Assembly (NCBI GenBank): GCA_038727705.1
Contig: JAVYVJ010000001.1
Span: 669,924-733,923 of the forward strand
DNA from: Zestosphaera sp.
Lineage (GTDB): Archaea; Thermoproteota; Thermoprotei_A; Sulfolobales; NBVN01
Reading direction: 5' to 3'
Length of the DNA stretch: 64,000 bases
The position numbers were made by a program, and so were the translations under genes. The notes beneath the pieces are model-generated. The model worked only from the letters and a program-made list of their open reading frames with translations, did no database searches and was not told where the DNA came from. Below, piece after piece: positions 26,894 through 36,272 of this stretch. Position 1 is the first letter of the stretch, and the number at the start of each line of letters is the position of its first letter.

Positions 26894-27763
26894 TCAGGTG
26901 CGCCTAAGCCTTGGGTTCAGGACCTCCTCTAGTGAGTAGCTTACTAAGACGAATGCATATATGAGGAGTAAGATGAACATGCCTGGCGGAACAAAGTACC
27001 ACCACCTTCCCGTTGAGAGCGCTCCGGAGGCGAAGGCGTAGTGAAGTATCATTCCCCAGCTTATGTCATTAACGTTTCCCACACCGAGGAACACTAGTGC
27101 AGCATGAGAGAATATGGCGTTGGATGTCGCTAATGCCATGTTAGCATACACTACAGGCATTACATTAGGTAGTATGTGCCTGAAGATTATCCTGGGGTTA
27201 CTAGCTCCGAGAGCCCTAGCTGACTCAACGTACGGCCATTCCTTTATCGATAGGACCATGGACCGCACGACCCGAGCTGTGGGACTCCAACTCAGGACAC
27301 CTATAATCAAAATGACGTTGATTAAACTAGGTCCTAAGATTGCACCCACGACTATCATCAAGATCAGAGGAGGTATAACGAGGAAGAGGTCTGTGATCCT
27401 CATCAAGATCTCATCCACCACACCCCCGAAATAACCGCTGACTAGTCCTACAGAAGTGCCTATGGTCACGGCGACTAGCGCGGCGAGGATGCCCACTATT
27501 ATAGATATCCTCGAGCCGTAGATGTTGAGAGCGAAGAGATCTTGACCTACCTCGTTGGTGCCGAACCAGTGTTCGAAGTTAGGGGGTAGCATGTACTTAG
27601 AGGGATCAGTTTTGTACGGATCTTGCGTGACTATGACGGGCGCTAGAAGACCGATAACTGTGAAGAACACTATTATAGCTAGCCCGACTACTCCCAACCC
27701 GTTCCTCTTATACACCCTCCAGAAATCAATTAATGAAGTTACGAGATGAGTTGGTTTCGACAT
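26894..27763 (-). CDS. dppC: peptide ABC transporter permease, DppC type
   Basis: Inner-membrane permease with an N-terminal segment, a periplasmic loop ending HWFGTNEVGQDLF, five further membrane segments and the EAA loop ESARALGASNPRIIFRHILP that docks the ATPase. 289 residues, typical. It overlaps dppB by one base. The operon reads binding protein, DppB, DppC; no ATPase gene follows. Confidence 0.93.
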   Translation of the reverse strand: MSKPTHLVTSLIDFWRVYKRNGLGVVGLAIIVFFTVIGLLAPVIVTQDPYKTDPSKYMLPPNFEHWFGTNEVGQDLFALNIYGSRISIIVGILAALVAVTIGTSVGLVSGYFGGVVDEILMRITDLFLVIPPLILMIVVGAILGPSLINVILIIGVLSWSPTARVVRSMVLSIKEWPYVESARALGASNPRIIFRHILPNVMPVVYANMALATSNAIFSHAALVFLGVGNVNDISWGMILHYAFASGALSTGRWWYFVPPGMFILLLIYAFVLVSYSLEEVLNPRLRRT

Positions 27764-28737
27764 TACCGTCTCACCCTTGGGTCTAGATACCCGTAGATTA
27801 TGTCAGCTATGAGGTTCGCTAGAACCACAGATATAGTCACTATTATGAACGCTCCTTGAAGTATTGGGTAGTCGCGATTCAGTATGGCGTCATAGATGAG
27901 CCTGCCGACGCCCGGCCAAGAGAAGACGGTCTCAGTTAGAACCGCACCAGCCACCACTAGGCCTAAGTTTATAGCTATTATACTTACTGTTGGTAACATA
28001 GCGTTTCTCAGGGCATACCTGCTTAAGAGTCTGTAGGTTGGAATTCCCTGGGCTCTCGCTGCCATTATATAATCTTCAGTTAGAACGTCTATCAAAGCGC
28101 TTCTCAAGATGATGGTGAACTCTCCGTAGGTAACTAGGGTCAGGGTTGTGTAAGGCAGTATGAAGTGCCTGAGGAAGTCCAGCAGGTAGGAGGTGAGGTC
28201 AGGGTACGTGACGCCGTACGTCAGCATCCCTGAGATGGGAAGCTTAATATAGTATATGGAGAGAAGTATTAGAACCCCACCGAGCCAGAATGTGGGTAGC
28301 GAGTAGAGACCCATAGCGGTTGTCATGATGACTACATCGGTCTTGCTCGCCCTCCTCCAAGCTGCAATCATTCCTGTAAGAACGCCTAGGAGTATGGCTG
28401 TGATGGTGGCTGGCAACACCAAGACTATTGTGTTAATTATCCTAGGTATCAGTACGTCTGTAACCGACGTCTTATAGAAGAACGAGATCCCCAGATTTCC
28501 CTGCATTACGTTAGCTAAGTATATGAAGAATTGATCTAGCAACGGTCTGTCTAGTCCGAACTGCCTCTCAAGAGTCCTTATCTGCTCTAAAGTGAGTCTA
28601 GGATTTCTGAACAGAAGCTGTATTGGATTGCCTGGAAGAACACGAAATAAGATAAAGTTGATTGTCACTATAGCAAAAATAGCTATTAAGCTTGCTACCA
28701 TCCTTCTTAGTATGTAGGCAACGTACTTCGAAACCAC
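27763..28737 (-). CDS. dppB: peptide ABC transporter permease, DppB type
   Basis: A 324-residue permease with six membrane segments. Family blocks are RVLPGNPIQLL with QFGLDRPLLDQ near the N terminus, the EAA loop AARAQGIPTYRLLSRYALRN, and TVFSWPGVGRL. Thirteen bases after the binding-protein gene and overlapping dppC by one base. Substrates are probably oligopeptides or other ligands of family 5 binding proteins. Confidence 0.93.
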   Translation of the reverse strand: MVSKYVAYILRRMVASLIAIFAIVTINFILFRVLPGNPIQLLFRNPRLTLEQIRTLERQFGLDRPLLDQFFIYLANVMQGNLGISFFYKTSVTDVLIPRIINTIVLVLPATITAILLGVLTGMIAAWRRASKTDVVIMTTAMGLYSLPTFWLGGVLILLSIYYIKLPISGMLTYGVTYPDLTSYLLDFLRHFILPYTTLTLVTYGEFTIILRSALIDVLTEDYIMAARAQGIPTYRLLSRYALRNAMLPTVSIIAINLGLVVAGAVLTETVFSWPGVGRLIYDAILNRDYPILQGAFIIVTISVVLANLIADIIYGYLDPRVRR

Positions 28738-28750
28738 TAAGGATCTCCCT

Positions 28751-30535
28751 TTACCTCCTTCTCAGCAATACTAAACCTAAGACGACTATGGCGATGACCA
28801 CGATCAACCCGACTACCAGGCCCGTTGGGAATGCTTCAGCGGGGGGTGGTACCGTAGTTGGCGTGCTCGTCGGCGTTGTGGGCTTTGTGGTAGGCGTAGT
28901 TACAGGAGTGGTTGTTTGTTGTGGCACTGGTTGTACCTTAAGGAACACCGTCCAGTCGTAGCCTCCAAAAGGTCCTCCTGGCCAGTCAAGCTCGAAGCCT
29001 GCAAAGTTCTTTACATAAGCTTGTGGCGACAGCACTTCGTAGAGTGGTAGGTAGGGAAGATCCTCGTGCAAAATCTCCTGCATGAGCCATGCAATCCGCT
29101 TCACAGTTTCTATGTCAGGGGCATACATCATCTTGTTATATAGGGCATCGTACTCAGGGTTGACGTAACCGCTGTCTGAGGTGCCCATTATCACTTGATT
29201 CGATAGGAACACAGATAAGACCGTAGGGTCATTTGGGGAGAAGAACCAGTCCCAGATATCTAAATCATGCCCTAACGTTGTTTCACCGCTTTCATTTTTA
29301 GTCCATATTATTGCTGCCATGCTACCTGTGTCCATGGCCTCTACGTCAACCTGAACACCTATCTGAGACCACCATTGGCTTATCTGTTGTGCTGCTCTGA
29401 CGGCTTCAGGCATGTTGCTTGGCACTAAGAGTGAGTATTTCATTGGTGTCCCGTCAGGTGCCCTCCTTACACCGTCTGAACCTACAGTGTAGCCTGCATT
29501 GTCGAGCATTTTCCTAGCCAGATCAAGATCGAACTTATAGGGTGTTAAGTTGGGGTGATAGAACATGTGTGTAGTCGGTAGCACTGTTGCGATCGGCCTG
29601 GCATATCCATGCCAAGTTAGCTCTGCAATGTAATTGACGTCGACTGCATGGGCTAGAGCTTTCCTTACTATCGGATCCTTAAGGGTGGGGTTACCCTTAC
29701 CCTGTGGATACATGTTGAAGGCCATATAGAAGTACATAGTGCCAGGCGATACTAATATGTCCATATTGGGGTTGGCTTTTATTTCATCGATCATCGCGAC
29801 CGGTATGTAGGGACCTACGGCATCTATGTCGCCTGCTCTTAAGGCGTTTGTTGCGGCGGTTACGTCAGAGTAGAAAGCTATTACGATCTTGTCCACCTTA
29901 GGAAGCCAGGATCTCCTGAAGAAGTTTGGATTCCTCTCCAGTACTACATACTGTCCCTCCCTGTAGTCTGTGACCTTAAAAGGCCCTGATCCCACTGGCG
30001 GGTAGTCGTGGTAAGTGGAGGGGTCTGGAATCTTCTCCCATATGTGTTTAGGAACTATAGGTATGGCCGGTGCGGCTGTAAGCATGAATATGGCGGTAGA
30101 TTTACACCTAAATGATATTGTGTGCTCGTCTAAAACTTGAATAGATTCAACCATTTCAACGCTTGGTGCCAGTCTTGACCAGCTTTGATTAGCCAGCTCG
30201 AAACTGTACTTGACGTCCTCTGCAGTAACTTTAATACCATCGTGGAAGGTTGCATTGTTAACCAGCCGGAACACGACAGTAGTGCTGTTCATAGTCCATG
30301 ACTCCGCGAGGTCAGGTATGAATATGGAGTAGGTTTTGTCAAGCCTGACTAACGTGTCGTAGACGTCCGTCGTCGCCCACAACGAGATCTGAGCGTATGT
30401 TGTGAAGGGGTTGAAGGTATCGAAGGACGTGCCACCCCAACCAACCCTGAAGGTTGTGGTTCCTGGAGCCTGCGAGTAAGTTACGAGACCTTGGTGCATC
30501 ATCAATGACAGCACGAGTAATATGAACATAATCAA
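28751..30535 (-). CDS. dppA: family 5 peptide/solute-binding protein with C-terminal membrane anchor
   Basis: Extracytoplasmic binding protein of the peptide ABC transporter. It has an N-terminal signal segment, the family 5 fold (VTAEDVKYSFE, YPPVGSGPFKV, RKALAHAVDV), a Thr/Pro-rich linker of about 25 residues and a C-terminal membrane anchor ending in RRR, the usual archaeal arrangement. The start is unclear. The TTG at 30535 or ATG at 30529 gives a signal with no basic residues. The in-frame stretch just upstream (SRLTRVTGSAL) looks like a normal signal N-region but has no standard start codon. First gene of the dpp operon. Confidence 0.9.
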   Translation of the reverse strand: MIMFILLVLSLMMHQGLVTYSQAPGTTTFRVGWGGTSFDTFNPFTTYAQISLWATTDVYDTLVRLDKTYSIFIPDLAESWTMNSTTVVFRLVNNATFHDGIKVTAEDVKYSFELANQSWSRLAPSVEMVESIQVLDEHTISFRCKSTAIFMLTAAPAIPIVPKHIWEKIPDPSTYHDYPPVGSGPFKVTDYREGQYVVLERNPNFFRRSWLPKVDKIVIAFYSDVTAATNALRAGDIDAVGPYIPVAMIDEIKANPNMDILVSPGTMYFYMAFNMYPQGKGNPTLKDPIVRKALAHAVDVNYIAELTWHGYARPIATVLPTTHMFYHPNLTPYKFDLDLARKMLDNAGYTVGSDGVRRAPDGTPMKYSLLVPSNMPEAVRAAQQISQWWSQIGVQVDVEAMDTGSMAAIIWTKNESGETTLGHDLDIWDWFFSPNDPTVLSVFLSNQVIMGTSDSGYVNPEYDALYNKMMYAPDIETVKRIAWLMQEILHEDLPYLPLYEVLSPQAYVKNFAGFELDWPGGPFGGYDWTVFLKVQPVPQQTTTPVTTPTTKPTTPTSTPTTVPPPAEAFPTGLVVGLIVVIAIVVLGLVLLRRR

Positions 30536-30694
30536 CGCCGACCCTGTGACTCTAGTTAATCGGGAAACATCGTTTTGAATTCAGGTTCACCTCAATGTAG
30601 TATTTTAGGTTGGGGTTTAAATACTTGAATACATTAACAGCACAATGCTGGTTTCAGCCAAAAATATTCACTTTAAACGCGACCAAGTATTAAG

Positions 30695-31984
30695 TTAGTG
30701 GATATAAAAAAGCTGTGCAGAATCTTTGAGAGGCAGACCCTCCTTAAGCACTGCAACCACGTTATTGCTATCCAGAAGGGCCTTTACGTCGTCCAGCGGA
30801 TTACGCTTCAGTATTATGATATCTGCTATCTTACCTCGCTCTATCGTGCCTATCAAGTGTTTTAGTCCAACAGCTTCCGCAGCGTTTCTGGTGGCACACG
30901 CTACAGCTTCGAGAACAGTCATACCTAACTTCTCAATAAACAGTATTAACTCTAATGCATTATCCCCATGTCTGAACGCCTTAACCCCACCGAAGAAGTC
31001 CGTTCCTGTGGCCAGTTTAACGCCAGCCCTGTATGCTTTCTTTACGTTATCTCTGTGTAATTCATAAAGCTCGATTATCTTCTCCAACCCCCATTTAGGT
31101 ATATTCACCTCCTCACCGTATTTGACTAGATGCTCGTCTACGGCGAATGTTGGTACTATTATTGCGTTTCTTTCTTTAGCGAGTTCGATTCCATCTTCAT
31201 CTATAAAATCAGCGTGTGCTATGACTTTAACCCCTCCCTTCAGGGCGTTCGCGATTCCTTTGCTGCCCTCAGCGTGTGCGTGTACGAATCTGTTTGCGTG
31301 CTCCGCTTCCTCTACTATTGCTTTTATCTCGTCTAGGGTGAACTGCGTGTATTCGGGTCTGTCCTTCTCTGATAGGACCCCTCCTGAAGCCATTATCTTT
31401 ATGAAGTCAGCCCCCTCCCTCAAAGCATACCTAGCAGCCTTCCTACACTCATCAACACCATCACAAATCAACGCCCCGAAAGCGGGCTTTAGTCTCGAGG
31501 TCCTGACGTCAACGTACTCCAAAGGCAGGTAATGATCATCACCATGACCGAACGTCTGACTCAACGCATAGCCTGCAGCTACTATGCGGGGTCCCTTGAT
31601 AGTTCCCTCTGCTACAGCGTGCCTTAGTCCCAAAGCTATAGCACCGCCAGCATCACATACTGTAGTGAATCCTGCCATAAGTAAGGACTCCAGATCTCGA
31701 ATCACCCTAGCCACCAGAACCTCATGGGGTGTCAGTAGTGATTCCCTTATGAAGTCACCCGATCTTAAACCAGTTAGGTGAAGGTGCGCGTCTATTAGTC
31801 CAGGTAACGCTGTGTAACCATTTAGATCAATCACTTCGACCTCTCGAGGTACCTCGACTGAACCTGTGGAACCCACATCACGTACGTAACGACCTTCAAC
31901 TACAACGACTCCGTTCTCAATGGGAGCGCTTCCAGTTCCGTCTACAATTCTTAAACCCGTTAAAACAGTTGTCTTCGAATTCAC
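30695..31984 (-). CDS. metal-dependent amidohydrolase (prolidase/imidazolonepropionase-like)
   Basis: TIM-barrel amidohydrolase with DAHLHLTG (first metal ligands), a lysine in ADFIKIMASGG, histidines in RFVHAHAEG and VIAHADFIDEDG, and the final aspartate in TGTDFFGG. About 429 residues. Relatives include Xaa-Pro dipeptidases and carboxypeptidases of the Sgx9260/Cc2672 kind, so cleavage of dipeptides brought in by the neighbouring peptide transporter is plausible. The start is set at GTG 31984, which follows GGTGG by five bases. Substrate not proven by sequence. Confidence 0.8.
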   Translation of the reverse strand: MNSKTTVLTGLRIVDGTGSAPIENGVVVVEGRYVRDVGSTGSVEVPREVEVIDLNGYTALPGLIDAHLHLTGLRSGDFIRESLLTPHEVLVARVIRDLESLLMAGFTTVCDAGGAIALGLRHAVAEGTIKGPRIVAAGYALSQTFGHGDDHYLPLEYVDVRTSRLKPAFGALICDGVDECRKAARYALREGADFIKIMASGGVLSEKDRPEYTQFTLDEIKAIVEEAEHANRFVHAHAEGSKGIANALKGGVKVIAHADFIDEDGIELAKERNAIIVPTFAVDEHLVKYGEEVNIPKWGLEKIIELYELHRDNVKKAYRAGVKLATGTDFFGGVKAFRHGDNALELILFIEKLGMTVLEAVACATRNAAEAVGLKHLIGTIERGKIADIIILKRNPLDDVKALLDSNNVVAVLKEGLPLKDSAQLFYIH

Positions 31985-32072
31985 ATAACCCACCAAACAC
32001 TAAAGGTATTTATATGTTAATAAATCCGAACACAGCTGAGTTACTGCTTGAGGCAAACAGCTCTGTCTTCTT

Positions 32073-33386
32073 TTAAGAGGTTCGAACCCTCCTCCGGAGT
32101 GATATTCTAAACTGCATTGAGAATATTCTTTCCGAACTAATTATCTTTGAGGCCGCATATATGAAAAGAGACATCGTAGTAATGCCGAAGACTATTGACG
32201 TGAAAGCCAGCCACTCATAACCCTCTATAACTGCCTTCATAACTACTAACGGCGTTATGAAGGGTGATACCATCAAGCCGAGCACCGGACCCCAGATACC
32301 GAGAGAGGTTAGATCAACGTAGGCTAGCAGTAATGACGGTATTATGAACACCATCGTAAGCGGTCCAGAGTAAGTTCCGGCAGTCCTTACATCCGGGGAT
32401 ATGGAACCCAGGAGGAGTCCTAAGCCTGCCGCGTTGAGCAAGGTTATTACGATAGAAACAACTAACAGCAATATTGTGAGGGGGTTAATTATGCTTGTAA
32501 GAGCACTTAACTGCGGGGTTATCTCTGAAGCGCCACCGCCAGCTGCTTCACCGATAGCGGAGAATAGTGACGTCATGTAGAACATGAAGCCTGCGAAGAA
32601 TGAGATGGTTGAGAGTAGTATGAGAAAGAAAACCCCCACAACCTTTGAGAGTAGTATGGTCCTCCTCTTAACAGGAAGTGAGAGAAGTATCTCAAGCGTC
32701 TTCTCCTCGTTCTCGTAAGCCATGAAGGTGGTTGCGTAGCCGAGCCCACTGCTGACTAAAATAACTGGGATGAAGAACATAGCATAGCTGGAGAGTGCTA
32801 GGTTGCTAAGGGTACTGGCATCCATAGTCATGTTTCTGAAGACTATCTGAGTCACAGCTCTAACAGGTGTTAACGTGAAATTCGGGTTCATGCCTCCTGA
32901 GGCTATCAAATACGCTCTCAACGATTCGCTGAGGACGTTCACGAAGGTAGCCGGTGCCGCAGTTCCTCCCAGCGTGGTAAATGAGATGCCGGAGACCCTG
33001 CCGTAGACTACCAGCCTTACCGGTATCGAGTTGCTGAAGTCTACAGTAGCGTTGGGAGGTATCAAGACCGCTATGGAGTACTGACCACCTGATAAAGCCC
33101 TCCTTAAGTCGTCTTCACTACATTCACGTGTTAACGTAACGCTCTTAAGTATGCCTTCAAGTGAGCGGAGCATCAACTGCGTGAAACCTCCTTCGTCTAA
33201 GTCACACACATATAAATTCACCTCAGTTACCGACTTCACCGCCTCCTGAAATGTGGACGTCATGGCAAACCTCATGATCCCCCCTAGTGCAACAAATATT
33301 ATGAGCGGGAGGACGACTGCTGGAATCAGAATCTTCTTGTCCCTCAGCATTACCTTAATCTCCTTAAGCGCGAGTTCCTTAAGCAT
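32073..33386 (-). CDS. ABC-2 type exporter permease
   Basis: Membrane component with one N-terminal hydrophobic segment, a large extracytoplasmic loop (about 130 residues) and a C-terminal group of five or six segments, as in NatB-like exporters. YENEEKTLEILLSLPVKRR is the conserved cytoplasmic coupling stretch of this family. The start is the ATG at 33386 (MLKELALKEIKV), with GGTGG just upstream inside the ATPase gene, overlapping it by eight bases. Export substrate unknown. Confidence 0.88.
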   Translation of the reverse strand: MLKELALKEIKVMLRDKKILIPAVVLPLIIFVALGGIMRFAMTSTFQEAVKSVTEVNLYVCDLDEGGFTQLMLRSLEGILKSVTLTRECSEDDLRRALSGGQYSIAVLIPPNATVDFSNSIPVRLVVYGRVSGISFTTLGGTAAPATFVNVLSESLRAYLIASGGMNPNFTLTPVRAVTQIVFRNMTMDASTLSNLALSSYAMFFIPVILVSSGLGYATTFMAYENEEKTLEILLSLPVKRRTILLSKVVGVFFLILLSTISFFAGFMFYMTSLFSAIGEAAGGGASEITPQLSALTSIINPLTILLLVVSIVITLLNAAGLGLLLGSISPDVRTAGTYSGPLTMVFIIPSLLLAYVDLTSLGIWGPVLGLMVSPFITPLVVMKAVIEGYEWLAFTSIVFGITTMSLFIYAASKIISSERIFSMQFRISLRRRVRTS

Positions 33387-34122
33387 GGGGCCCCACCAAA
33401 CGTGTAAAAAGCTCTTCCAGATTCTCGACACTGTGTTTGTCAAGTAGTTCCTTGACCCTTCCTTCAGTCACTATAAGTCCCCTGTCTATCAATGCTATTC
33501 TGTCACATAGATACTCCACTTCAAGCATGTTGTGGGAGGAGACTATGAAAGTGATTCCGAACCTTCTTGAATATTCTTTTATGACTTTCCTTATGTATAC
33601 CGCGTGGATGACGTCAAGCCCTGACGTCGGCTCATCAAGTATTGCCACCCTAGGTTTAACCATCAGAGCCCTAGCCACCTGAAGCCTCCTCTTCATCCCC
33701 TTACTGTATGTACCCGTATACTTATCTATGTCTCTACCCAGTCCACTTATCTCAACAGCTTCGTTAACCACCTCCTCCCCATATCCGTATACACTAGCTA
33801 TCAGCCTGAGGTACTCCCTTCCAGTTAGGTGTTTGTAGGAGCCTGCCTCCTCAGGTAGGTAGGCTATGAGTTTCCTCACTTTCTCATCATCTTTGACCAC
33901 GTTCAGTCCATGGATGGAGACTTCCCCTGCGGTCGGTCTGATTAATGTAGCAATTATTCGAAGGGTGGTCGTCTTACCCGCACCGTTAGGGCCGACGAGC
34001 CCGTACACCTCACCGGACTTCACGCTGAATGAAATATTCCTAAGAGCCGTAAAGCCCCCATAGTCTTTCCTGAGATTCTTGACTTCCACTGCCACTTCAG
34101 ACAAGGAACTGAAGTTTGACAA
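33379..34122 (-). CDS. ABC exporter ATPase (NatA/CcmA type)
   Basis: 247-residue ATPase with Walker A GPNGAGKTT, signature YSKGMKRR (LSxG class variant usual in this subfamily), Walker B VAILDEPTSGLD and the H-loop IVSSHN. It pairs with the overlapping permease gene. First gene of a two-gene export operon. Substrate cannot be inferred. Confidence 0.9.
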   Translation of the reverse strand: MSNFSSLSEVAVEVKNLRKDYGGFTALRNISFSVKSGEVYGLVGPNGAGKTTTLRIIATLIRPTAGEVSIHGLNVVKDDEKVRKLIAYLPEEAGSYKHLTGREYLRLIASVYGYGEEVVNEAVEISGLGRDIDKYTGTYSKGMKRRLQVARALMVKPRVAILDEPTSGLDVIHAVYIRKVIKEYSRRFGITFIVSSHNMLEVEYLCDRIALIDRGLIVTEGRVKELLDKHSVENLEELFTRLVGPHA

Positions 34123-34188
34123 TCATACCAGCCCAAATAAGTAAACTGTTAGTTGCAATTTTAAGGTATCATGCATTCGAAACCGCAT

Positions 34189-34557
34189 TTAGCATGTCAA
34201 ATGTATGAAGAGAAGGACCTTCCTGCCCTTGCTGACTTCCTCGTTGTATTTACGTACAGCCTGCCTAGATTTAGCAACGTAGACTTCCCGACCCAACTTC
34301 CTGAATTCTTCAATCACCTCCTCATCCACTCTCATCATGCCATCATAGCCAGTACCTATTATCACTAAGTCAACCCTTATGTTAAGGTAATCCCTAACAT
34401 CTGCTAACTGGAGTCTATGTCCCTCAACACGCCACCAATCACTGAATACAGCCTCAGGAGTTACCACAACGTCATGATCGTATTCAACACCGTTGATGAT
34501 AATCAACCCGAACTCGTAATGATCTAACAAAGGCTGTTTAGTCATCATACCCCCCAT
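34189..34557 (-). CDS. MTH938/NDUFAF3-like small protein
   Basis: A 122-residue cytoplasmic protein of the MTH938-like (DUF498) fold. Conserved parts are FGLIIINGVEYDHDVVV at the N terminus, WWRVEGHRL and VIIGTGYDGMM in the middle. Archaeal members have no proven function; the mitochondrial relative NDUFAF3 helps assemble complex I. A TTATAAG box about 27 bases before the ATG at 34557 suggests a leaderless message; the ATG at 34548 is the alternative. It is upstream of the ABC exporter on the same strand, 66 bases away. Confidence 0.8.
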   Translation of the reverse strand: MGGMMTKQPLLDHYEFGLIIINGVEYDHDVVVTPEAVFSDWWRVEGHRLQLADVRDYLNIRVDLVIIGTGYDGMMRVDEEVIEEFRKLGREVYVAKSRQAVRKYNEEVSKGRKVLLFIHLTC

Positions 34558-34597
34558 AAAAATGAAGGGTTAAGAACACTTATAACTGGCTTGATCG

Positions 34598-35416
34598 CTA
34601 CTTTATAAATCCTAACGCCTTCAAATACTTTATCAAATCCTCCGGCAGGAGTACACGAGCATCTCGTGCTACTTCCTGCGCTATCAGTGCTGTGTACGTT
34701 GACGTAAGCGAGTACTTCCTTAACAGACTGACATCACTCAACACATCTCTGGTCTCCCCATCAGCTACCACTCGTCCTGAATGCATGACAATAACTCTCT
34801 CAGAGTACTTGGAGAGCAACTCCACATCGTGAGTGACTAGCACTACGGTTGCCCCGCCCTCTCTTAAGCGCCTCAACACTTCTATAAATTGCACTGAACG
34901 ATACCAATCTTGGCCTGTGGTGGGCTCGTCGACTATGAAATTCCTGGTTCCCGCCAACATGTAGGACGCAAGCAACACCCTTAACTTCATGTACCTAGGT
35001 AGGCTAAGAACCGGTTTCTCAAGTAGATCATCACCTATCCCCACCTGCTTTAAAATTTCATTAAGCCTGATCTTGGTCAGCTCCTTCTCAACCCCAATAA
35101 CTCTTGCTGTGAAGAGAATCTCGCTGAGTACCGTTACGTTGAGCAACTGCGTGTTGACGTCCTGGGAGATAAATCCGATAAGTCTCACTAGGTCGCGTCT
35201 CCCGTATTCACTAATATTCCTGCCTTTAACCAACACTGAACCTGATGAGGGTTTAATTAAACCGGCTATGCATCTAACCAATGTGGTCTTACCGGAGCCG
35301 TTGTTGCCTAGAATACCCACGAACTCTCCCTCTTTGATGGCCAGGTCTACTCCACTTAAAGCTTTCGTGCCGTCAGGATACTCGTACGCCAGGTCTCTGG
35401 TCTCAACTAAGTACAT
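34598..35416 (-). CDS. ecfA2: ECF transporter ATPase, second subunit (EcfA2-like)
   Basis: ATPase of an energy-coupling factor importer, with Walker A GNNGSGKTT and Walker B NFIVDEPTTGQDW. The signature motif is degenerate: where LSGGQ is expected the protein reads LSLPRYMKLR. The H-loop LVTHD is intact. This fits an asymmetric ATPase pair in which only one composite site is fully canonical. The start is the ATG at 35416, overlapping ecfA1 by 14 bases; a GTG five codons upstream is in frame. Last gene of the S-T-A1-A2 operon. Confidence 0.87.
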   Translation of the reverse strand: MYLVETRDLAYEYPDGTKALSGVDLAIKEGEFVGILGNNGSGKTTLVRCIAGLIKPSSGSVLVKGRNISEYGRRDLVRLIGFISQDVNTQLLNVTVLSEILFTARVIGVEKELTKIRLNEILKQVGIGDDLLEKPVLSLPRYMKLRVLLASYMLAGTRNFIVDEPTTGQDWYRSVQFIEVLRRLREGGATVVLVTHDVELLSKYSERVIVMHSGRVVADGETRDVLSDVSLLRKYSLTSTYTALIAQEVARDARVLLPEDLIKYLKALGFIK

Positions 35417-36272
35417 TGTGACCCACTCCACTGGCTTTGTTCAGGAGTTGCTTCATATCCTGAATCCTCAGGTCGTAGTCTGCGAGAATCCTGTGTTGCA
35501 ATAGGTATTTCTGCACCCTCACCAGCTCAGGAACCCTGATTAAGTCTTCATAGTCGGGTGGTAATCTCTTGAAGAACTCGTTCGGTTCCTCAGCCAACAC
35601 TATCCTACCACTATACATCAACGCGACTCTGGACGCATAGGGCAGAAACACGTCCATTCTATGCTCTATGACTACGGTGGTCACTCTGAAGCTACGCCTC
35701 AGTGATTCTATAGACTTTACCACTTCGTTAACACCTACCCAGTCAAGGTTCGAGAGCGGCTCATCAAGAATTAATATTTTTGGTCTTGATGCCAGAGCTG
35801 CAGCAATAGCTACTCTCTGCTTCTGACCGCTACTCAACTCGTAAGGGGATTTAATTAAGAAGGAGGGATCCAGACCTACTTGACTCAAAGACCAAACCAC
35901 TCTCTCACGAATCTCCTCGGCGCTGAAACCTAGGAGCTTGAGACGTAGTGAGATCTCATCTTCAACGCTCATAGTCAGGAACTGCATTTCAGGGTCTGAG
36001 GACACGAATCCCACATACTCTGACAAGTGGTATGGTCTAACAGACCTCACGCTATTGCCTAGGACCCTAACATCGCCGTCCATAAAGCCTCTATAGCTGT
36101 TGGGTATCAGCCCAGTCATACTTCTAGCCAAGGTAGTCTTTCCAGCCTCGTTAGGGCCTGTTATGATCACTAGCTCATTCTCCTCCACACATAAATTGAC
36201 GCCCTTTAGGGTCCAGTCAGAAGACGCCTCATACATCCACCACAGATTTTTAACCTCTATTATGCAGGACAT
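35403..36272 (-). CDS. ecfA1: ECF transporter ATPase, first subunit (EcfA1-like)
   Basis: ATPase with Walker A GPNEAGKTT, a complete signature LSSGQKQR, Walker B ILILDEPLSNLDW and H-loop VVIEHR. The Glu in Walker A in place of the usual small residue is a mild variant. 289 residues. It overlaps ecfT by 13 bases. It docks onto the T protein and powers vitamin or metal uptake through the S component. Confidence 0.9.
   Translation of the reverse strand: MSCIIEVKNLWWMYEASSDWTLKGVNLCVEENELVIITGPNEAGKTTLARSMTGLIPNSYRGFMDGDVRVLGNSVRSVRPYHLSEYVGFVSSDPEMQFLTMSVEDEISLRLKLLGFSAEEIRERVVWSLSQVGLDPSFLIKSPYELSSGQKQRVAIAAALASRPKILILDEPLSNLDWVGVNEVVKSIESLRRSFRVTTVVIEHRMDVFLPYASRVALMYSGRIVLAEEPNEFFKRLPPDYEDLIRVPELVRVQKYLLQHRILADYDLRIQDMKQLLNKASGVGHNVLS

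Noticed and set aside
32079-32094. GAGGTTCGAACCCTC looks like a tRNA T-arm with a 7-base loop.
   Set aside because: No matching acceptor, D or anticodon arms lie 60-90 bases away on either strand, and the bases encode the C-terminal Arg-rich end of the ABC-2 permease.
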